A DNA stretch of 16,047 nt. Origin: Zhengella sp041738295. Lineage in GTDB: Bacteria > Pseudomonadota > Alphaproteobacteria > Rhizobiales > Rhizobiaceae. The stretch covers positions 1-16,047 of the forward strand of contig JBGSQC010000309.1 of NCBI GenBank assembly GCA_041738295.1, written 5' to 3'. The notes under the pieces are model-generated. The model saw only the letters and a program-made list of their open reading frames with translations, made no database searches and had not been told where the DNA came from. Position numbers and translations under genes: made by a program. The number at the start of each line of letters is the position of its first letter. Within the stretch, counting starts at the first letter, position 1. This document shows positions 6,574-16,047 of the stretch, one piece after another.

Positions 6574-7674
6574 ATGACCCGATCCAAATTTCTTCTGACC
6601 ACTGCATCCGCCATCGCCTTTTCCATGGCGGCAGGACAGGCACTGCCGCAGGAACGCGTGGTCAATGTCTACAACTGGTCCGACTACATTGATGATTCCG
6701 TCCTTGAGGATTTCACCAAGGAAACCGGCATCAAGGTGGTCTATGACGTCTTTGACTCCAACGAAATCCTGGAAACCAAGCTGCTGAAGGGCTCGACCGG
6801 CTACGACGTCGTCGTGCCGACCGGCACTTTCCTCGCCCGCCAGATCCAGGCCGGCGCATTCCAGAAACTCGACAAGTCCAAGCTGCCGAACCTTTCCAAC
6901 ATGTGGGATGCGATTTCTGAGCGCACCTCCAAGTACGATCCCGGCAATGAATACTCCATCAACTACATGTGGGGCACCACCGGCATCGGCTACAACATCG
7001 GCAAGGTGAAGGAAGCTCTCGGCGTTGAAACCATCAACAGCTGGGATGCGATCTTCAAGGCCGAGAACATGGCCAAGCTCGCCACCTGCGGCGTCTACAT
7101 GCTGGATTCCCCGTCCGACATCATTCCGACCGTCCTGAACTATCTCGGCAAGAATGCCGATTCCAAGACGCCGGAAGACATTGCTGCGGCCGAGGAAGTG
7201 CTGCTTGCCGTGCGCCCGCACATCCGCAAGTTCCACTCGTCGGAGTACATCAATGCGCTCGCCAATGGCGACATCTGCGTGGCAATCGGCTGGTCGGGTG
7301 ACCTCTTCCAGGCCCGTGACCGCGCTGCCGAGGCAAAGCAGGGCGTTGAAATCGCCTATTCGATCCCGAAGGAAGGCGCCTATATGTGGTTCGACCAGAT
7401 GGCGATCCCGGCTGATGCACCGCATCTGGCCGAGGCTCATGAGTTTCTGAACTACATCATGAAGCCGGAAGTCATCGCCAAGGCCTCCAACTACGTTTTC
7501 TACGCCAATGGCAACAAGGCTTCGCAGGAATTCCTTGAGGAAGAGCTGAAGAGCGATCCGGCGGTCTATCCCGATGAGGCAACCACCGCCAAGCTGTTCA
7601 CCACCACTCCGCCGGACAACAAGGAACAGCGTCTCTATACGCGCAGCTGGACCAAGGTCGTCACCGGCCAGTAA
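6574..7674 (+). CDS. potF: Putrescine-type polyamine ABC transporter periplasmic binding protein
   Basis: 366 residues from ATG 6574 with AGGAG upstream. A signal peptide (basic MTRSK, hydrophobic LLTTASAIAFSMAAG, likely cleavage after A23) sends it to the periplasm. It is strikingly similar to E. coli PotF: VYNWSDYI (32-39), IKVVYDVFDSNE, YMWGTTGIGYN, RKFHSSEYINALANGDICVA, IGWSGD, VFYANGNKA and the ending YTRSWTKVVTGQ. The NWSDY aromatic/acidic cluster and the W and D of IGWSGD, which bind the diamine, are kept. Two pocket positions differ from E. coli: D182 where PotF has E185, and W272 where PotF has F276; W is the PotD (spermidine receptor) residue. Ligand range may therefore be broader than putrescine. 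It is the first gene of potFGHI, separated from potG by a terminator. Confidence 0.93.
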   Translation: MTRSKFLLTTASAIAFSMAAGQALPQERVVNVYNWSDYIDDSVLEDFTKETGIKVVYDVFDSNEILETKLLKGSTGYDVVVPTGTFLARQIQAGAFQKLDKSKLPNLSNMWDAISERTSKYDPGNEYSINYMWGTTGIGYNIGKVKEALGVETINSWDAIFKAENMAKLATCGVYMLDSPSDIIPTVLNYLGKNADSKTPEDIAAAEEVLLAVRPHIRKFHSSEYINALANGDICVAIGWSGDLFQARDRAAEAKQGVEIAYSIPKEGAYMWFDQMAIPADAPHLAEAHEFLNYIMKPEVIAKASNYVFYANGNKASQEFLEEELKSDPAVYPDEATTAKLFTTTPPDNKEQRLYTRSWTKVVTGQ

Positions 7675-7687
7675 CGGCAAAAACAAG

Positions 7688-7715
7688 AGCCCCGGCGGAA
7701 CCGCCGGGGCTTTTT
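7688..7715 (+). terminator. Intrinsic terminator or attenuator between potF and potG
   Basis: A perfect 11-bp stem (7688-7698 with 7701-7711) around a two-base AA turn, followed by TTTTT and preceded by an A-rich stretch. Partial termination here would give more binding protein than membrane transporter, a common arrangement for ABC importers. The potG ribosome binding site begins about 28 bases later, so read-through must supply potGHI, as no internal promoter is obvious. Confidence 0.85.
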
Positions 7716-7757
7716 CAAAGCGCTTCCAGGATAATGAACGCAAGGGGGACTGGTGTC

Positions 7758-8900
<1,143 letters not shown>

Positions 8901-8911
8901 GGGGCAAAACC

Positions 8912-9814
8912 ATGAGCAAGATCATTGCCTCCGTCTTCAGCCGTCTGGTTATCCTGGTGCCCTATGCGTGGCTGGCCTTCTTCTTCCTCGTCCCCTTCCT
9001 GATCGTCTTCAAGATTTCCTTGTCGACCTCAGTCATCGCCATGCCGCCCTACACGCCGACCTTTGGCGGCATCGGCACCTGGTGGGATGGGATCAAGGAG
9101 TTCACCTTCGACAACTATCTCTGGATTACCCAGGACTCGCTCTATGTGAAGGCCTATTTCTCCAGTCTGGTGATCGCCTTCGTGTCGACAGTGCTGGCGC
9201 TCCTGATCGGATTTCCGCTGGCCTACGGCATGGCACGCGCGCCTGTTACCCTCCGCCCGACCTTGCTGATGCTGGTGATCCTGCCCTTCTGGACCTCTTT
9301 CCTGATCCGCGTCTACGCCTGGATCGGCATCCTGAAGCCGGAGGGCCTGCTCAACCAGTTTCTCATGTGGATCGGCGTGATTTCCGAACCCCTTCAGATC
9401 TACAACACCCACACCGCCATCTTCATCGGCATTGTCTATTCGTATCTTCCCTTCATGGTGCTGCCGATCTATTCGACGCTGGAAAAGATGGACTATTCGC
9501 TCATCGAGGCAGCCCAGGATCTCGGCTGTACCGCGATTTCCGCATTCTGGAAGATCACGGTTCCGCTCGCCATTCCGGGCATTGTCGCCGGGTGTTTCCT
9601 TGTCTTCATCCCGGCCGTTGGCGAGTTCGTCATTCCTGACCTGCTTGGCGGATCGCAAACGCTGATGATCGGCAAGACGCTGTGGAACGAGTTCTTCGCC
9701 AATCGTGACTGGCCGCTGGCCTCGGCAGTTGCTGTCCTTCTGTTGCTCATCCTGGTGGTGCCCATCGCACTGTTCCAGAATGCACAGGCCAAGGCCCAGG
9801 AAGCGGGGAAATGA
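8912..9814 (+). CDS. potH: Polyamine ABC transporter permease subunit
   Basis: 300 residues from ATG 8912, with GAGGGGC overlapping the potG stop region as ribosome binding site. Six hydrophobic segments are visible, at roughly residues 12-37, 84-108, 117-141, 168-189, 218-244 and 268-288. The EAA coupling loop that contacts PotG starts at E199 (EAAQDLGCTAISAFWKITVP). The loop GEFVIPDLLGG is typical of PotB/PotH-type permeases. E. coli PotH is 317 residues. It forms the inner-membrane channel with PotI and is almost certainly co-transcribed with potG and potI: 11 bp follow potG, and one base separates it from the potI start. Confidence 0.93.
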   Translation: MSKIIASVFSRLVILVPYAWLAFFFLVPFLIVFKISLSTSVIAMPPYTPTFGGIGTWWDGIKEFTFDNYLWITQDSLYVKAYFSSLVIAFVSTVLALLIGFPLAYGMARAPVTLRPTLLMLVILPFWTSFLIRVYAWIGILKPEGLLNQFLMWIGVISEPLQIYNTHTAIFIGIVYSYLPFMVLPIYSTLEKMDYSLIEAAQDLGCTAISAFWKITVPLAIPGIVAGCFLVFIPAVGEFVIPDLLGGSQTLMIGKTLWNEFFANRDWPLASAVAVLLLLILVVPIALFQNAQAKAQEAGK

Positions 9815-9815
9815 C

Positions 9816-10634
9816 ATGAACGCCAGCTGGACCCGCTTCAACATCGTCTCGGTCGTCTTCGGCTTTGCCTTTCTTTATCTGCCGATCGTGATCCTTGTTG
9901 TCTATTCCTTCAATGATTCCAAGCTTGTCACCGTTTGGGGCGGCTTTTCGACCAAATGGTATGGCGAGCTGCTGAACAACAAGGGGCTGCTGGATTCGGC
10001 CTGGGTGACGGCCCGGGTCGCGCTGATCTCCGCCACCATGGCGACCGCGCTCGGCACCATGGCCGCACTGGCTCTCACCCGCTACACCCGTTTTCGGGGC
10101 CGCCTGCTGTTTTCCGGCATGGTCTATGCGCCGCTGGTGATGCCGGAAGTCATCACTGGCCTGTCGCTGACGCTGCTGTTCCTGGCGATCGGCATGGCCA
10201 GCGGCTTCTGGACCGTCACACTGGCTCACGTCACTTTCTCCATGTGCTTTGTCGCCGTGGTGGTTCAGTCGCGTCTGGTCAGCTTCGACCGCTCGCTGGA
10301 AGAGGCGGCCATGGATCTAGGCGCCAATCCGGTGACGACCTTCTTCCAGGTGACTCTTCCCAATATCCTTCCGGCGGTGGTTTCGGGATGGATGCTGGCC
10401 TTCACCCTGTCGCTGGATGATCTGGTGATTGCGTCCTTCACCTCGGGTCCGGGTGCCACAACGCTGCCGATGAAGATCTACAGCCAGGTGCGCCTTGGCG
10501 TCACGCCGGAGATCAATGCGGTCTGCACCATCCTGATTGCCTTTGTTTCGGTAGGCGTGATCATCGCCTCGATCCTCAACAAGCGTCAGGCCGTCCAGCG
10601 CATGCGCGACGAACAGGCAGCCTTTGCCAATTGA
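9816..10634 (+). CDS. potI: Polyamine ABC transporter permease subunit
   Basis: 272 residues from ATG 9816, one base after the potH stop, so translation is probably coupled; the frame is open further upstream inside potH, but that reading has no support. Hydrophobic segments lie at about 10-30, 65-87, 98-124, 131-151, 186-207 and 236-254. The EAA loop is EEAAMDLGANPVTTFFQVTLP (from E162), and LSLDDLVIASFTSGPG (198-213) is characteristic of PotC/PotI. E. coli PotI is 281 residues. It is the last gene of the importer. The convergent membrane-protein gene ends only 12 bp away, and no terminator is visible in that gap. Confidence 0.93.
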   Translation: MNASWTRFNIVSVVFGFAFLYLPIVILVVYSFNDSKLVTVWGGFSTKWYGELLNNKGLLDSAWVTARVALISATMATALGTMAALALTRYTRFRGRLLFSGMVYAPLVMPEVITGLSLTLLFLAIGMASGFWTVTLAHVTFSMCFVAVVVQSRLVSFDRSLEEAAMDLGANPVTTFFQVTLPNILPAVVSGWMLAFTLSLDDLVIASFTSGPGATTLPMKIYSQVRLGVTPEINAVCTILIAFVSVGVIIASILNKRQAVQRMRDEQAAFAN

Positions 10635-10646
10635 TGTGAACCGGTT

Positions 10647-10889
10647 TCAGCCGCGCGGCGGCCGGAGCAGGAAGACGACGAGCCAGACCGGAAGGATGAA
10701 CATCGAGCCCAGCACGATGTTCGGGATGGCCCATTGGGCACTGCGTTCCAGCAGGCCCAGCACCTTGTCAGGCGTCATGCCGACCTGCTGAAGCACTTCG
10801 GCAGCGGAAATGTTGAGCGCAGACAATCCCGCACCGGTGATCAGCGAGATCACGGCGATCTTGAACAGGCCTGTCAAAAATCTCAACAC
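10647..10889 (-). CDS. Small two-helix membrane protein (DUF6460-like)
   Basis: An 80-residue product if started at GTG 10889 (VLRFLTGLFKIAV); the frame is open to 10967, but the extra 26 residues overlap a series of hairpins and look non-coding. Two hydrophobic segments are visible: IAVISLITGAGLSALNI near the start and IPNIVLGSMFILPVWLVVF near the end. The end is basic (LLRPPRG). An amphipathic middle, EVLQQVGMTPDKVLGLLE, links them. It resembles small alphaproteobacterial membrane proteins labelled DUF6460, an identification I make from the overall pattern only. Function unknown. It lies 88 bp downstream of asmA on the same strand and may share its transcript. Confidence 0.65.
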   Translation of the reverse strand: MLRFLTGLFKIAVISLITGAGLSALNISAAEVLQQVGMTPDKVLGLLERSAQWAIPNIVLGSMFILPVWLVVFLLRPPRG

Positions 10890-10893
10890 GCAG

Positions 10894-10957
10894 CAAGGAC
10901 CCTTGTTTCGCAGAATCCTAGCCTGATTCGTCAGGCACTGGAACGGTTGCGTTCCGG
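10894..10957. repeat. Three consecutive short perfect hairpins between asmA and the small membrane-protein gene
   Basis: CAAGG-AC-CCTTG (10894-10905), GCCTGA-TTCG-TCAGGC (10921-10936) and GGAACG-GTTG-CGTTCC (10940-10955, extendable by a wobble and a C-G pair to 10938-10957). None has a T-run on either strand, so they are not simple terminators. The first sits just upstream of GTG 10889 and would sequester the AAGG sequence that could serve as ribosome binding site. Confidence 0.6.
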
Positions 10958-10977
10958 CTGGTCCCAACGCGCTAGGG

Positions 10978-12840
10978 TCAAGGGCGCAAGCCGGGTCCGT
11001 TCAGGACGGGGGAAACAAACGGTGAAGTCCAGGAGCCACCGACAAAGAACCGGTCGGTTTCTCCGGCTGGCGTGGGTTCTGCCGCCACGTCGCCCTGCTG
11101 CTGCGGCGCGCTGGGCAGCAGCGCCCCGGAAAGGGCAAGGCTTCGGTCGGCATAGGGAATGACGCCGGAAAAGCGCGCAGTCAGGTCACTGTTGCGAATT
11201 TCCGCCTTCTGGATTGTCGCTGTGCCATTGGCGATTGTTGTTTCCAGTTCCGCTACATCGAAGGGAAAGGGAGTGCCGGCAATGGATTGCAGTCCAAAGA
11301 ATCCGCCGGACTTGACCAGACGCTGGAACAAGGCGGCGTCCAGATCAGGGATACTGCCCTTGACGAATTTCGCCGAGAAGGATCCCTTGGATTGCTCCAG
11401 AAGCTGGCGCCACGTCTGCGCCGTTCCTTCCAGGATGAGCGAGACGGTTCCCGTGCCGCGCGGAAACCGGTTGTCATCGCCCAGCGCATTGCCAACCATG
11501 CGCCCGTCAATGTCAGTCGCCAGAATGCGCAATTCGCCGGTATAGGGCCATCGGTCGGAATTGATCCGCAACCCGGCCTGAACCACGCCGGCAAAGGCCG
11601 TTGCGTCGGATATGTCAAATGCCGCCAGACCGTCCTTCACCTGCACAGTCGCGGCCACATCGCTGAGGTCAAGGCCGGCAAGCTTTTCCGCCGAGGCCGA
11701 GAGCCTGAGGTCAAGGCTGATACCGATCCAGCTGCGCGCCTCGATGCGCTCCTCGCTTTGCATCTGGTCTGGTGGCGCACTGGCAAGCCCGCTCATCACT
11801 GTATCCAGATTGAGAAAATCGAAATCGAGCGCGCCTGAAATCAGTGGCTGCCTGCCGGGCCTTGAGATTTCGGCAGTGCCCGTTCCCGTTCCCTTCGAGA
11901 TCATCAGCGTCAGCTTTTCGAGCTTGATGCGCCCATTGTCAGCCGAGACGGTGGCCGCCAGTTCCATGGGCCCCGGATCGACCGATGTGACATGGGGCAG
12001 ACGCAGCCAGCGCGTGGCACTGGTCGGCTTGCTGCTCTCGATGACCAGTGAGCCATCGGCACGCAGGATGCTGCCCATGCCGAAGGTCCCTGAATAGGTG
12101 AATGACAGCAGGGGCGAGGTGAAAGCGGCGACCAGTGGCGATTGGGCACCCGCAAGCAGCATCAGTGGTTGACCACTTTCGACATTGAATTTGAAGCTCT
12201 CGCCATTCCACACGCCATTGGCCTCAGCCTTCAAGGCTGCGTTCAGTCTTGGCCAGCCGATCCGGGCATTGAGGGACGAGATGACCTCCGTCTGGTTGTC
12301 ACCGGTTCCGGTTCTGACACTGCCATTGATGAGGTTGATTGATCCGATGGTGCGGTTTGGAAGGCCGGCCGGCACCTCTTTCCCGTCCGTGCTGCCGATC
12401 TGGCGCTTGATCTGCGCCAACGCATCGCCCAGTTGCCCCTTGAGCATGACATCGGGTTCAGGCCAGGCAGGAACCTCGCCGGGAAGGTGGAACACCGGCT
12501 TGACCAAAGTGAAGGATGTGAACCCGATCTTGCCTGATACCGCGGACAAGGCCGAAAGGCCGATGGTCATCTCGGGTGTTGCCATCGCCGTCACATCCGG
12601 CTGTCCCCAGGGGCTCAGCTGCACGTCCCGCAGGCGTACCGACAAGTCCGGAAAAATGGAGACTTCCGGCGCTTGGCCGATGCGCACCTGATGGCCGGTC
12701 AGGCTGCCAAGTTCCTGGATAATGCGTCCGCGGATGAAGGATGTCGATGCCAGCATCGGCAAGGACAGAATCATCAGGGCAGCGGCAATGACCACCGCCA
12801 ATCCCGCAAGGGCAATTTTCCTGAAGACCGGTGATGCCAT
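10978..12840 (-). CDS. AsmA-family inner-membrane-anchored periplasmic protein
   Basis: 620 residues from ATG 12840 (AGGGAAA upstream). A start at ATG 12918 would add 26 charged residues ahead of the membrane anchor and is less likely. A single N-terminal hydrophobic segment, about residues 9-30 (LAGLAVVIAAALMILSLPML), leaves the rest in the periplasm. The AsmA N-terminal pattern follows: a segment ending TGHQVRIGQAPEVSIFPDLS and then LRDVQLSPW. The C-terminal AsmA_2-like half has GTGTVSLILEG, AKFVKGSIPDLDAALFQRL and NSDLTARFSGVIPY. Family members (AsmA, TamB, YhdP relatives) are bridge-like proteins implicated in phospholipid transport and outer-membrane homeostasis. There is no functional link to the polyamine genes; it is divergent from acetoacetate-CoA ligase. 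Confidence 0.85.
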   Translation of the reverse strand: MASPVFRKIALAGLAVVIAAALMILSLPMLASTSFIRGRIIQELGSLTGHQVRIGQAPEVSIFPDLSVRLRDVQLSPWGQPDVTAMATPEMTIGLSALSAVSGKIGFTSFTLVKPVFHLPGEVPAWPEPDVMLKGQLGDALAQIKRQIGSTDGKEVPAGLPNRTIGSINLINGSVRTGTGDNQTEVISSLNARIGWPRLNAALKAEANGVWNGESFKFNVESGQPLMLLAGAQSPLVAAFTSPLLSFTYSGTFGMGSILRADGSLVIESSKPTSATRWLRLPHVTSVDPGPMELAATVSADNGRIKLEKLTLMISKGTGTGTAEISRPGRQPLISGALDFDFLNLDTVMSGLASAPPDQMQSEERIEARSWIGISLDLRLSASAEKLAGLDLSDVAATVQVKDGLAAFDISDATAFAGVVQAGLRINSDRWPYTGELRILATDIDGRMVGNALGDDNRFPRGTGTVSLILEGTAQTWRQLLEQSKGSFSAKFVKGSIPDLDAALFQRLVKSGGFFGLQSIAGTPFPFDVAELETTIANGTATIQKAEIRNSDLTARFSGVIPYADRSLALSGALLPSAPQQQGDVAAEPTPAGETDRFFVGGSWTSPFVSPVLNGPGLRP

Positions 12841-12958
12841 GCTTTCCCTGTCCGCAGCCTTGATTTCGATGGTGTCTTTTTCTCTGCACAGCGCGCTTGG
12901 CGGGCCTCGCTCCGCCATGCCCGATGAACCCTAACCATCGTCATGGTGTTTTCAAGAC

Positions 12959-12974
12959 AATGCAACTTTGCAAT
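12959..12974. promoter_or_regulatory. Tandem TGCAA motifs upstream of acetoacetate-CoA ligase
   Basis: AATGCAACTTTGCAAT holds TGCAA twice, eight bases apart, including TTTGCAA at 12967-12973. It lies about 130 bp before the acetoacetate-CoA ligase start and 120 bp before asmA. The same TTTGCAA occurs upstream of the ScfR-type regulator, whose family is reported to bind such sites. Operator function is inferred. I see no clear promoter in this 260-bp divergent gap. Confidence 0.3.
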
Positions 12975-13100
12975 CGGCGTTTCACACAGGGCTGATGCGT
13001 GCGCCACCGCCGGCAACACCAGTCCATAGCGTGGTTTTACGGCCTTGCGAGGCGCTGCAAAGCCATGCTTTATGCCGCAAATTGCCCAAGGGAGAACGAC

Positions 13101-15050
<1,950 letters not shown>

Positions 15051-15246
15051 TCGGCGCAAATATGGTAAACAAGTGGTAACCCGGAAATTTACCAATGTTT
15101 CCCGTCTTGGGCCAATTGTTAAAAATTTCCTGCGCCCGGTAAGGATTTGTTAAACGGGCGTAGGCATACTCACATGTAACTTAAGGGTGCATTCTTCACC
15201 CGCCGCTGATTTTGACATTTCGACGCACCGGACACAGCATTGCTTG
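15051..15246. other. Repeat-rich non-coding region, possible promoter and small RNA
   Basis: About 200 relatively A/T-rich bases with no credible gene. They contain TGGTAA at 15063 and 15074 with its inverse TTACCA at 15089. TTGTTAAA occurs at 15116-15123 and 15147-15154, 31 bp apart. CGCCCG and CGGGCG (15133-15138 and 15155-15160) are inverted arms. A small hairpin, GGGTG-CATTCTT-CACCC, lies at 15185-15201. A strong plus-strand terminator follows. The region could be the 3' end of the ligase transcript or an independent small RNA controlled by the upstream repeats; which one is not decidable from sequence. Confidence 0.35.
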
Positions 15247-15277
15247 AAGGCGCCCCCATTGGAGGCGCCTTTTTTTT
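15247..15277 (+). terminator. Rho-independent terminator
   Basis: AAGGCGCC (15247-15254) pairs with GGCGCCTT (15264-15271) around a nine-base loop, and the T-run extends to eight (15270-15277). The T-run is on the plus strand, so it ends transcription coming from the ligase side, about 200 bases after its stop codon. The hairpin could also slow transcription from the convergent permease gene, which ends at 15294. Confidence 0.88.
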
Positions 15278-15293
15278 GCCAAGCGTCGGGTGA

Positions 15294-16047
15294 TCAGGCT
15301 GGCTCGTCGCGCACCAGGGTCCGGCTCAAGAGCAGGACCGGCACCAGCGCCGACGCGATGATCAGCAGTGCTGCTGCTGCCCCTTCTTCCGGCGAGCCAC
15401 GGGACGCGGCCTCGTAAATGTGGGTCGCCAGCGTCGGGAAGCCGAAGGGGCGCAGCAGGATGGTCGCTGACAACTCCTTGATCGTGTCGACAAACACCAG
15501 AATGCCTGCCGTCAGCATCGCCGGGCGGAGCAAGGGCAGCAGGATGCGCTGCGCGCTCTGCCATTCGGTCGATCCGAGCGACCGGGCAGCATGGTCGATG
15601 TTGCGCGGCAGCTTGTCCATGCCGGAGCGGATGGTGCCTTCGGCAATGGCAAGGAAGCGCACCGAGCAGGCATAAACGACAGCAGCAGCCCCGCCGGTCA
15701 GCAACAGGCCGGTGGAAAAGCCGAACATGCTGCGCGCAAAGGCATCGACCATGTTGTCAAAACGGCCAAGCACGAACAGCAGGCCAAGCCCCAGGATGGA
15801 GCCGGGCAGGGCATAGCCTGCCGTGGCAAGCCGGGTGAGCAGCCGTGTCGGGCGCATCGGGGACAGCCGCACTGCATTGATCAGCAGGAGCGCCGCCAGA
15901 ACGGTGATGATGGCCGTCAGGCTGGCAACCAAAACCGAATTGCCAAGCGCGCTGAGCAGTTCCGGCGCGCCGAACAAATAGCTGCGCCGGGCCGCAAACC
16001 CGCCGACCACCCAGACCGGAATGCCGAAGCCCGCCAGCACCGGCAGC
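15294..16047 (-). CDS. Fe(III)-type ABC transporter permease (partial, C-terminal half)
   Basis: Open from the right edge to the stop at 15294-15296; 250 codons are visible. The GTG at 16040 is not the start, because the frame continues upstream as LPVLAGFG. Several membrane segments are seen, for example SVLVASLTAIITVLAALLLI, GYALPGSILGLGLLFVLG and LLLTGGAAAVVYACS. An EAA-type loop reads HAARSLGSTEWQSAQRILLP, followed by VDTIKELSATILLRPFGF and LATHIYEAASRGSPEEGAA. This last block is typical of FbpB/SfuB/AfuB permeases, which are double-length (about 500-560 residues) with two fused permease domains; only the second would be visible here. The partner binding protein and ATPase are not in the window. 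Thiamine-type (ThiP) permeases are related and cannot be fully excluded, but ELSATILLRPFGF favours ferric iron. Confidence 0.85.
   Translation of the reverse strand, partial: LPVLAGFGIPVWVVGGFAARRSYLFGAPELLSALGNSVLVASLTAIITVLAALLLINAVRLSPMRPTRLLTRLATAGYALPGSILGLGLLFVLGRFDNMVDAFARSMFGFSTGLLLTGGAAAVVYACSVRFLAIAEGTIRSGMDKLPRNIDHAARSLGSTEWQSAQRILLPLLRPAMLTAGILVFVDTIKELSATILLRPFGFPTLATHIYEAASRGSPEEGAAAALLIIASALVPVLLLSRTLVRDEPA

Noticed and set aside
6466..7743. Minus-strand open frame (425 codons) opposite potF
   Set aside because: It covers potF and the terminator; potF is certain from full-length family similarity, and no ribosome binding site or domain supports the antisense frame.
10635..10646. 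Near-palindrome around AACCGGTT between potI and the convergent gene, considered as a terminator
   Set aside because: The stem is very short, there is no T-run, and the gap is only 12 bp.
15213..15241. TTGACA followed 17 bases later by CAGCAT, promoter-like
   Set aside because: The -10 matches only three of six bases, and a transcript from here would contain little besides the terminator hairpin.
15187..15417. Plus-strand open frame running from the non-coding region through the terminator
   Set aside because: It reads across a strong intrinsic terminator and into the antisense of the permease gene; no ribosome binding site.

Overview
The window looks like a chromosomal segment of an alphaproteobacterium, most likely Hyphomicrobiales (Rhizobiaceae/Phyllobacteriaceae-like). 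It is GC-rich, and its gene families (ScfR-type regulator, AsmA protein, acetoacetate-CoA ligase, rhizobial-style PotFGHI) fit that group. I cannot name the genus. No rRNA, tRNA, insertion sequence, phage gene or CRISPR array is visible.

Layout. Positions 1-2274 (minus strand) carry a truncated FAD amine oxidase (puuB-like) and a glutamine-synthetase-fold ligase (puuA-like). Upstream on the same strand are a small stand-alone receiver protein (2376-2762) and an 84-residue protein of unknown function (2913-3167). A 307-bp divergent intergenic region with a recognisable sigma70-type promoter separates these from an ScfR-family regulator (3475-4923, plus strand). A second, more PuuA-like ligase (5016-6461) and a putrescine-type ABC importer follow on the plus strand: potF, then an intrinsic terminator, then potG, potH and potI (6574-10634). 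Converging on potI from the minus strand are a two-helix membrane protein (10647-10889) and an AsmA-family protein (10978-12840). Acetoacetate-CoA ligase (13101-15050, plus) is divergent from asmA. It is followed by a repeat-rich non-coding stretch ending in a strong terminator (15247-15277), and then by the C-terminal part of an Fe(III)-type ABC permease (15294-end, minus).

How the genes fit together. PotF captures polyamine in the periplasm and PotGHI imports it. PuuA-type ligases glutamylate it at ATP cost and PuuB oxidises the gamma-glutamyl product, feeding putrescine nitrogen and carbon toward GABA and succinate. The ScfR-type regulator sits in the middle of this catabolic block. Its family senses short-chain acyl-CoA status, and the acetoacetate-activating enzyme 8 kb away belongs to that metabolism.

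Most of the window is ordinary catabolic and housekeeping content. The points most worth a second look are: two different PuuA-like ligases around one regulator; similar inverted repeats upstream of the regulator and of the second ligase; a divergent orphan receiver; three back-to-back hairpins in front of the small membrane protein; a possible small RNA after the acetoacetate-CoA ligase; and a PotD-like tryptophan in the PotF ligand pocket.
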